A stretch of DNA of 57,531 bases from the NCBI GenBank assembly GCA_024763535.1, contig JANTFH010000001.1:71337-128867 (forward strand), read 5' to 3'. Source of the stretch: Thermodesulfobacteriota bacterium. GTDB lineage: Bacteria > Desulfobacterota > Anaeroferrophillalia > Anaeroferrophillales > Tharpellaceae. Made by a program: the position numbers and the translations under genes. Positions 52,474-57,531 of this stretch are shown one piece after another. Position 1 is the first letter of the stretch, and every line of letters starts with the position of its first letter. Under the pieces are notes generated by a model, which did not search any database, was not told the DNA's origin, and was given only the letters and a program-made list of their open reading frames with translations.

Positions 52474-53420
52474 TGGAAAATTTAAACGTTTATGCCGCCA
52501 AGATGACACCGCAGCAGGAGTTTTTAGCGGGTGGGCATCGTGCCTGTCAGGGCTGTGCCGAACTGCTGGCGGTGCGGCTTGTGGCCAAGACTTTAGGGCA
52601 TGATTATATTATCGCCAATGCGACCGGGTGTCTTGAAATTGTGACCTCATCTTTTCCGCATTCGGCCTGGAAGGTGCCCTGGATTCATGTTGCCTTTGAG
52701 AACGCTGCGGCGGTAGCCTCCGGGGTTGAAGCCGCGGTTAAGGTTTTGCAGAGAAAAGGTAAATATCCGGTTGACCGCAAGGTTACGATTTTAGCTCAGG
52801 CCGGTGACGGCGGCACGGTTGATATCGGTCTCCAGGCGCTCTCCGGAGCCCTCGAGCGCGGTCACGATATGATCTATATCTGTTACGACAATGAGGCCTA
52901 TATGAATACCGGGATCCAGCGTTCAAGTTCAACCCCCTACGGGGCAACGACGACGACCTCCCCTTCCGGCAAGGCTGACCCCTTAGGCCAGCATACGATG
53001 AAGAAAAATGTTGTCGAGATCGCCGCCGCCCACAATATTCCCTATGTTGCCACGGCTTCTCCCAGCTTTCCTTTTGATCTGATGGCCAAGGTGAAAAAAG
53101 CCTCTGAAACTCCGGGGCCGGCCTATATTCACTGTTTTGTGCCCTGTCCCACGGGTTGGCGCATGGCGCCGAATCTGGCTGTAAGTATCGGCCGGATCGC
53201 CGCGGAGAGCAAGGTTTTTCCTCTCTATGAGATTGTCAACGGTGAATACCGGATGACGGTGACCCATAAAAACCACCGGCCGGTTAGTGACTACTTGAAG
53301 CCCCAGGGTCGTTTTCGGCACCTGAATGATGATAATATCGCAGAAATTCAGCAGCAGGTGGATAAATCATACGAGCGCCTGTTGAAAAAAGTTAAAATGA
53401 GCTCAATCGAACTTGATTGA
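52473..53420 (+). CDS. 2-oxoacid oxidoreductase beta subunit (thiamine diphosphate)
   Basis: The beta subunit binds thiamine diphosphate and a proximal 4Fe-4S cluster. Motifs are CQGCAEL near residue 25, NATGCLEIVTS and the TPP site GDGGTVDIGLQALSGALERG followed by CYDNEAYMNTGIQRSS. About 315 residues, longer at the C-terminus than average. With the alpha, gamma and delta subunits it oxidises a 2-oxoacid to the acyl-CoA and CO2. Confidence 0.92.
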   Translation: MENLNVYAAKMTPQQEFLAGGHRACQGCAELLAVRLVAKTLGHDYIIANATGCLEIVTSSFPHSAWKVPWIHVAFENAAAVASGVEAAVKVLQRKGKYPVDRKVTILAQAGDGGTVDIGLQALSGALERGHDMIYICYDNEAYMNTGIQRSSSTPYGATTTTSPSGKADPLGQHTMKKNVVEIAAAHNIPYVATASPSFPFDLMAKVKKASETPGPAYIHCFVPCPTGWRMAPNLAVSIGRIAAESKVFPLYEIVNGEYRMTVTHKNHRPVSDYLKPQGRFRHLNDDNIAEIQQQVDKSYERLLKKVKMSSIELD

Positions 53421-53431
53421 AGGGGGCCTAA

Positions 53432-53893
53432 ATGAGTGCAGAAAATATAAGCAGTGAGGTTGCAGCCCTCTACGACAACAATCCGGCAAATCTGATTGCC
53501 ATGCTGCAGGAGATTCAGAGCCGCAATAAAAACCACTATCTGCCCCGGCCCGAGCTCGAAGCTCTGGCTGACTGTCTCAAGATTGCGGTGGCTAAAGTCT
53601 ATCGTATCGCTACTTTTTTCAAGGCGTTCAATCTCGAGCCCAAAGGTGAACATATGGTTTGCCTCTGTGTCGGAACCGCCTGCCATGTACGCGGAGCCGA
53701 TAAAATTTTAACCGCACTTGAGGGTGAATTAGGTATTGCCGATGGCGGCACCACTGACGACCTTAAATTCTCGATTGAAACAGTCAACTGCGTCGGTGCC
53801 TGCGCCTTAGGGCCGGTAGCTGTAATTGACGGAGACTATTTCGGTGAATTGGACGGTGAAAAACTCCCCGAAATCCTGAATCGCTTCCGCTAA
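53432..53893 (+). CDS. NuoE/HydC-like 2Fe-2S subunit
   Basis: A thioredoxin-fold 2Fe-2S protein of the 24-kDa complex I subunit family. The cluster cysteines are in CLCVGTACHVRGA and CVGACALGPV. It works with the NuoF-like flavoprotein as an NAD(H)-reactive module. 153 residues is normal. It starts 12 bases after the beta subunit, so it belongs to the oxidoreductase operon and not to complex I. A dispersed repeat separates it from NuoF. Confidence 0.9.
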   Translation: MSAENISSEVAALYDNNPANLIAMLQEIQSRNKNHYLPRPELEALADCLKIAVAKVYRIATFFKAFNLEPKGEHMVCLCVGTACHVRGADKILTALEGELGIADGGTTDDLKFSIETVNCVGACALGPVAVIDGDYFGELDGEKLPEILNRFR

Positions 53894-53907
53894 CCTCCAT
53901 CGACCTG

Positions 53908-54000
53908 TCTCGATGTGGGGACATGGGGACAGACCTTCAGTTCTGTCCCCGGTTACGGAGGGCGAAGCAAAGTTCGCCGTTACCCGCTTTATTTAATATT
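53908..54000 (+). repeat. Dispersed palindromic repeat, copy C
   Basis: GGGGACAGA at 53925-53933 pairs with TCTGTCCCC at 53942-53950 around a different 8-base loop, then GGTTACGGAGGGCGAAGCAAA-type text follows. This is the most diverged of four copies; the tail shares GCGAAGC but not the ATATTTA end. It sits between NuoE and NuoF genes, in the direction of transcription. Confidence 0.65.
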
Positions 54001-54031
54001 TTGAAAACTTGTTTAATCGAAGGATAAGACT

Positions 54032-55729
54032 ATGAAAAAAATAGAAAATGCCGCGCAACTCGATGCCTATCGAAAACAGTGTGCCGCCGAGCGCGATCCC
54101 GACCGGGCCATGATCGCGGTCTGTACCGGAACCGGTTGTCAGGCGCATGGCTGTGATAATGTGGTTGAGGGGCTTAAACAGGAACTGGTGAACGCCGGAC
54201 TCGGTGATAAGGTTGAGTTGAAAACCACCGGTTGTCATGGTTACTGTGAAAAAGGGCCTTTGGCCGTAGTTCGCCCGGAAGGTATTTTATATCAGCGCGT
54301 CAAAGAGAAACATCTGGCTGATATTGTCAATAAGACCATCGCTAAAGGTGAGGTTCTCGATAAACTTCTCTTTTTTGATCCGGCGACCAAAGAGCGGGTT
54401 AAACTGGAAAAGGATGTGCCCTTCTATAAACTTCAGGAACGTCTCGTTTTCGGGGATAACGGCTATATTGATCCCACCAGTATCGAAGATTATCTCGGTA
54501 TCGGCGGCTATCAGGCCCTGGAAAAGGTTTTGACCGGGATGGATGCCGAAAAGGTTGTGGCTGAAGTTGAAGAAGCGGGTCTGCGCGGTCGCGGCGGCGG
54601 CGGTTTCCCGACCGGTCGCAAATGGGCTTCGGCGGCCAATGTTGAAAGTGAAGTTAAATACGTTATCTGTAATGCCGATGAGGGTGATCCCGGGGCCTAT
54701 ATGGATCGCAGCCTTTTAGAAGGTAATCCCCACGCAATTGTTGAAGGTATGATGATCGGCGCCTTCGCTATCGGCGCGACTGCCGGTTATGTCTATGTTC
54801 GCAATGAATATCCGCAGGCGGTGCGTAATCTCCAATGCGCGCTGGAGAGCGCCCGGGAGTTGGGTCTGCTCGGTGAGAATATTTTGGGCAGCGGTTTTAA
54901 TTTCGACATCCATATCAGCAAAGGCGGCGGCGCTTTTGTCTGTGGCGAATCAAGTGCCTTGATCGCCTCGATTGAAGGCGAGGTGGGTGAACCCCGGGCC
55001 AAGCATATCCATATGGCCGAAAGCGGTCTCTTGGGTAAACCGACGGTTTTAAATAATGTTGAAACCTGGGCCAATGTGCCGTTGATTATTAATCGCGGCG
55101 CGGTCTGGTATAAAGGGCTGGGGACGGAAAAGAGTTCCGGCACCAAGATTTTCAGTCTCGTCGGCAAGGTTAAAAATACCGGCTTGGTTGAGGTGCCGAT
55201 GGGGATCAGCCTGCGGCAGATTATCTTTGCTATCGGCGGCGGGATTCCCAAAAATCGAGCCTTTAAGGCGGTGCAGACCGGCGGTCCTTCGGGCGGCTGT
55301 ATCCCGGCGGAACATCTGGATATGCCGGTTGATTTTGATGCCCTGACGGAACTCGGTTCAATGATGGGTTCCGGCGGGATGATTGTTATGGATGATCAGA
55401 CCTGTATGGTTGATGTCGCCAAATACTTTGTCGGTTTCCTTAAAGGTGAGTCCTGCGGTAAGTGTACGACCTGTCGTGAAGGTCTGCAGCGGATGTACGA
55501 AATTCTCGACAAGATTACCTTGGGAACCGGTACTATGGCCGATCTCGAACTCCTGGAGGAGATGGCACCGGTGATTCAGCAGGCTTCAATGTGCGGTCTC
55601 GGTAAAACCGCGCCGAACCCGGTTTTAAGTACGCTGCGCTATTTCCGTGATGAATATCTGGCTCACATAAATGATAAGAAATGTCCGGCCGGGGTCTGTA
55701 AAGCTCTGACTTCTGATACTCAGGCTTAA
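54032..55729 (+). CDS. NuoF/HydB-like NAD(H)-binding flavoprotein
   Basis: The 51-kDa-type subunit binds FMN, NAD and a 4Fe-4S cluster. An N-terminal thioredoxin-like 2Fe-2S domain ([19 protein letters not shown]) precedes the core. The flavin/NAD motifs [16 protein letters not shown] and [13 protein letters not shown] and the cluster [11 protein letters not shown] with MCGLG are intact. At 565 residues it lacks the C-terminal ferredoxin domain of the longer HydB type, ending after [10 protein letters not shown]. It gives the 2-oxoacid complex a route to NAD. Starts at ATG 54032. Confidence 0.92.
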   Translation: MKKIENAAQLDAYRKQCAAERDPDRAMIAVCTGTGCQAHGCDNVVEGLKQELVNAGLGDKVELKTTGCHGYCEKGPLAVVRPEGILYQRVKEKHLADIVNKTIAKGEVLDKLLFFDPATKERVKLEKDVPFYKLQERLVFGDNGYIDPTSIEDYLGIGGYQALEKVLTGMDAEKVVAEVEEAGLRGRGGGGFPTGRKWASAANVESEVKYVICNADEGDPGAYMDRSLLEGNPHAIVEGMMIGAFAIGATAGYVYVRNEYPQAVRNLQCALESARELGLLGENILGSGFNFDIHISKGGGAFVCGESSALIASIEGEVGEPRAKHIHMAESGLLGKPTVLNNVETWANVPLIINRGAVWYKGLGTEKSSGTKIFSLVGKVKNTGLVEVPMGISLRQIIFAIGGGIPKNRAFKAVQTGGPSGGCIPAEHLDMPVDFDALTELGSMMGSGGMIVMDDQTCMVDVAKYFVGFLKGESCGKCTTCREGLQRMYEILDKITLGTGTMADLELLEEMAPVIQQASMCGLGKTAPNPVLSTLRYFRDEYLAHINDKKCPAGVCKALTSDTQA

Positions 55730-55738
55730 GGGGAGAGG

Positions 55739-56464
55739 ATGATGATTAAAATAACCATAAACGGGAAAAAGAGCGAAGTTGAAGCGGGCACGACGATCTT
55801 AAAAGCCGCTGCCGCCCTCAATATCAAGATTCCGACCCTCTGTAATCACGAACTGTTGGAGCCTTACGGCGCCTGCCGTCTCTGTCTGGTCGAGATTATC
55901 GATGGTGACTGGTCCACGGTTACAACTTCATGCAACTACCCGATTACGAAAGAGATTGTCGTCGAAACCGAGAGTGCGGCCGCCGTCAAAGCCCGGCGCA
56001 TGGTTTTAGAAATGCTGCTCGGCCGCTGCAATACCTCGCCTGAACTCGACCGTCTGGCGGCCGATCACGGTCTCAAAGGCTCACGTTTTGAACTTAATTA
56101 CGACGATTGCATTCTTTGTGGTCAGTGTGAGCGGGTTTGCCGCGAGGTGGTCGGTGCCAACGCCATAACCTTCGCCCAGCGCGGGGTTGACCGGGTGGTG
56201 GTACCGCCTTTCGGGGAAGAGGCCGAGCAGTGCATCGGCTGCGGCGCCTGCGTCTATCTCTGCCCGACCGGCGCCATCCAGATTCAGGAAGACGGCGAGC
56301 AGAAGATTATCGACCGCTGGTCCCGGGTTCTTGAGCTCAAATACTGTAAATCATGCGGCGTCGAAGTCGCTCCCGTTTTCCAGTGCGACTATCTCCAGAA
56401 AAAAGCCGATCTTCCGGAAGACTTTTTCGACCTCTGCCGCGACTGCCGGGTAGCTCAGCGCTGA
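55739..56464 (+). CDS. NuoG/HoxU-like iron-sulfur subunit with cysteine-rich tail
   Basis: The N-terminal 2Fe-2S domain has CNHELLEPYGACRLC and TSCNYPI, then a helical linker, then two 4Fe-4S motifs (CILCGQCERVCREVVG and CIGCGACVYLCPTGAI). It stops before the molybdopterin-like part of NuoG, as in HoxU. The last 45 residues hold another CxxC-C-CxxC set (YCKSCGVE, FQCDY, LCRDCR), like a zinc ribbon. It likely wires electrons between the oxidoreductase and NuoF. 241 residues; it starts ten bases after nuoF (ATGATG). Confidence 0.87.
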   Translation: MMIKITINGKKSEVEAGTTILKAAAALNIKIPTLCNHELLEPYGACRLCLVEIIDGDWSTVTTSCNYPITKEIVVETESAAAVKARRMVLEMLLGRCNTSPELDRLAADHGLKGSRFELNYDDCILCGQCERVCREVVGANAITFAQRGVDRVVVPPFGEEAEQCIGCGACVYLCPTGAIQIQEDGEQKIIDRWSRVLELKYCKSCGVEVAPVFQCDYLQKKADLPEDFFDLCRDCRVAQR

Positions 56465-56489
56465 CCATTGTGATTGTTTCTTATTTCAA

Positions 56490-56580
56490 GCTGTCTCGGA
56501 GTGGGGACAGAATTCAATTCTGTCCCCGTCAATGGGAAGCGAAGCGGAGTTCATACTGTTTATTGCTGCTTTACTGTAAT
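56490..56580 (+). repeat. Dispersed palindromic repeat, copy D
   Basis: The perfect GGGGACAGAATT arms occur at 56503-56527, followed by GTCAATGGGAAGCGAAGCGGAGTT and TTTATTGCTGCTTTACTGTAA, like copy A. It lies after the NuoG-like gene. Two further hairpins follow in the same 419-base gap (56465-56883), so no gene is expected there. Confidence 0.75.
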
Positions 56581-56641
56581 CCGGGGCCGAGGGCGGATTT
56601 TCTCCGCCAGGCGTTAAGATTTCTGTTTTTCTAACACTCGC

Positions 56642-56699
56642 TTCGCCCGCATTGCAAAACTCGCTTACGCTCAGACAGTTGCAATGCTTGTGGGCGAAA
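56642..56699. repeat. Imperfect inverted repeat TTCGCCC...GGGCGAA
   Basis: TTCGCCCGCATTGCAAAAC at 56642-56660 pairs, with a small bulge, with GTTGCAATGCTTGTGGGCGAA at 56679-56699. It forms a long hairpin, of a third kind in this gap. No T-run follows. Confidence 0.5.
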
Positions 56700-56835
56700 T
56701 TTATACCCTTTAGGGTACTCGCCTAAGAAAAACAACGAAATCATTTCCGCAACCGCTTGAGAAAAACCACCCCCGTCCCCTCCAGAAAGACGGGAGATAT
56801 GTTTGGCTGAATATATACAATAATTTTTGTAGAAG

Positions 56836-56873
56836 AAAGGGTTCAGAACCGGCATGAGTTTTGAGCCCTTTTT
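56836..56873 (+). terminator. Rho-independent terminator
   Basis: AAAGGGTTCAGAAC at 56836-56849 pairs, with wobble, with GTTTTGAGCCCTTT at 56858-56871, followed by T residues. It probably ends the 2-oxoacid operon; it lies only about 10 bases before the next start codon, so it may instead regulate that gene. Confidence 0.6.
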
Positions 56874-56883
56874 GGTATGATAA

Positions 56884-57372
56884 ATGAGTCTTAAGAGAAA
56901 ACCGGTAATCGTCGTCAGTCGCTGTCTCGGTTTCGGGGTCTGCCGCTGGAACGGGGCTGTTCTGGAATCTCCTCTGGTGGCGGCGCTGCAAAATGAAGTC
57001 GATTTTATCCCGGTCTGTCCCGAATGTGAAATCGGTCTTGGCTGCCCGCGGCCGCCGATTCGCCTGGTGCGGAAAGATCTCGGCATCTCCCTGATCCAGC
57101 CGGAGACCGGAATCGATTTGACTTCAAGGATGGTCGATTTTTCCCAAAGATTTCTGTGCTCTCTTTCTCATGTCGACGGTTTTCTTCTGAAACGTAAATC
57201 GCCCTCCTGCGGCCTTGCCGATATCCCGATATATGCAGCCCCGGCTGCGGATTCTTATCTCGATAAAACCGGCACCGGACTTTTCGCCCGGGCCGCCGGC
57301 GAACTTTTCCCGAAAACTCCTAAAATTGATGAAGCGTATGCGGCGGAAAGCTTTCTTAAACTTCTGCTGTAA
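56884..57372 (+). CDS. DUF523 protein
   Basis: A 162-residue protein with the DUF523 pattern: VVSRCLGFGVCRWNG, VCPECEIGLGCPRPPIRLV and KSPSCGLADI. Conserved cysteines in these three motifs could bind a metal or cluster. The function is not known. It begins at ATG 56884 with no good ribosome-binding site and just after a terminator hairpin, so its expression may be conditional. A stand-alone gene as far as seen. Confidence 0.83.
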   Translation: MSLKRKPVIVVSRCLGFGVCRWNGAVLESPLVAALQNEVDFIPVCPECEIGLGCPRPPIRLVRKDLGISLIQPETGIDLTSRMVDFSQRFLCSLSHVDGFLLKRKSPSCGLADIPIYAAPAADSYLDKTGTGLFARAAGELFPKTPKIDEAYAAESFLKLLL

Positions 57373-57393
57373 CCCTCGTAAGCTTTCGCAACA

Positions 57394-57531
57394 TCAGGCG
57401 CTGCTTTTTTCCCAGTCGAGGATTTTCTGCTTAAATGCACTGCCCCAGCGATAGTTGCCGAGGCGGCCGTCATTTCTGATGACCCGGTGGCAGGGAATCA
57501 GAAAAGCGATCGGGTTGGCGGCCATGGCGCT
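57394..57531 (-). CDS. O6-alkylguanine-DNA alkyltransferase, C-terminal end only
   Basis: The minus strand from the window end reads SAMAANPIAFLIPCHRVIRN and on to a stop at 57394-57396, 45 residues of the C-terminus. IPCHRV holds the acceptor cysteine of O6-methylguanine methyltransferases, followed by DGRLGNYRWG and KQKILDWE. The gene continues beyond the window. It may be Ada-type (the RWG ending resembles Ada) or Ogt. Repair removes alkyl groups from guanine onto the cysteine. Confidence 0.85.
   Translation of the reverse strand, partial: SAMAANPIAFLIPCHRVIRNDGRLGNYRWGSAFKQKILDWEKSSA

Noticed and set aside
1-57531. CRISPR array, rRNA or tRNA
   Set aside because: No evenly spaced short repeats and no tRNA- or rRNA-like sequence were noticed in the gaps.

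Overview
The window looks like part of a chromosome from an uncultured or little-studied deltaproteobacterial (Desulfobacterota-type) anaerobe of moderate GC. The grounds are gene content: a split cobalamin-dependent methylmalonyl-CoA mutase with MeaB and epimerase, a ferredoxin-type 2-oxoacid oxidoreductase with NuoE/F-like partners, a 2-hydroxyacyl-CoA dehydratase-family protein with its activase, YedF-type selenium genes, Nik/Cbi metal uptake, a PEP-CTERM protein, an LPS-type outer membrane (porin, MCE proteins) and many B12-dependent enzymes. The species cannot be fixed from the sequence alone. Layout: 1-4252 holds repeats, then a branched-chain-type ABC substrate-binding protein, LivF-like ATPase and acyl-CoA synthetase. 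4340-9975 (minus) is a LetAB-like lipid transport operon with LetA split in two, an ion channel, and an amino-acid-type binding lipoprotein. 10167-17198 (minus) is a tightly packed eight-gene operon: membrane protein, DUF3261 lipoprotein, hotdog dehydratase-like protein, thioesterase, ketosynthase, chain-length-factor-like protein and two B12-binding radical SAM enzymes. It resembles an aryl-polyene gene set rebuilt around B12-radical chemistry and is my best candidate for an undescribed system. 17461-20687 (plus) holds two homologous cytochrome bd subunit I-like proteins, the first with a C-terminal heme c site, a 36-residue membrane peptide and a DUF302 protein. 20680-24864 (minus) is an operon of YedF, a cysteine desulfurase-like enzyme, DUF3343, a dehydratase/double-cubane-like protein and its activase. 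25154-25609 is an acetyltransferase. 26130-32030 (plus) is a cobalamin-riboswitch operon with BtuC, BtuD, BtuF, CbiL, a Gate-domain membrane protein and a SirC-like protein with an extra C-terminal domain. 32031-33917 is AT-richer, full of repeats, with one PEP-CTERM protein. 33918-37563 (minus) is a NikKMLQO-type metal importer behind a structured leader with a terminator. 37996-42333 holds a porin, a MATE exporter (probably frameshifted at its start), an ICMT-like methyltransferase and a HTH/periplasmic-binding-like regulator. 42833-44140 is UDP-glucose dehydrogenase. 44327-50171 is the propionyl/methylmalonyl-CoA operon plus recR. 50428-56464 is a 2-oxoacid oxidoreductase joined to NuoE, NuoF and a NuoG/HoxU-like protein. 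The window ends with a DUF523 protein and a truncated alkyltransferase gene. How it works together: cobalamin is a recurring theme. The cell imports and makes corrinoid under riboswitch control, imports Ni/Co, and spends B12 on the mutase and, by inference, on the two radical SAM enzymes. Propionyl-CoA units pass to succinyl-CoA, while 2-oxoacid oxidation probably feeds NAD(H). Shared ATTGTATAC motifs lie ahead of both of these carbon operons. Four copies of a palindromic repeat of about 100 bp sit between genes, two of them inside operons.
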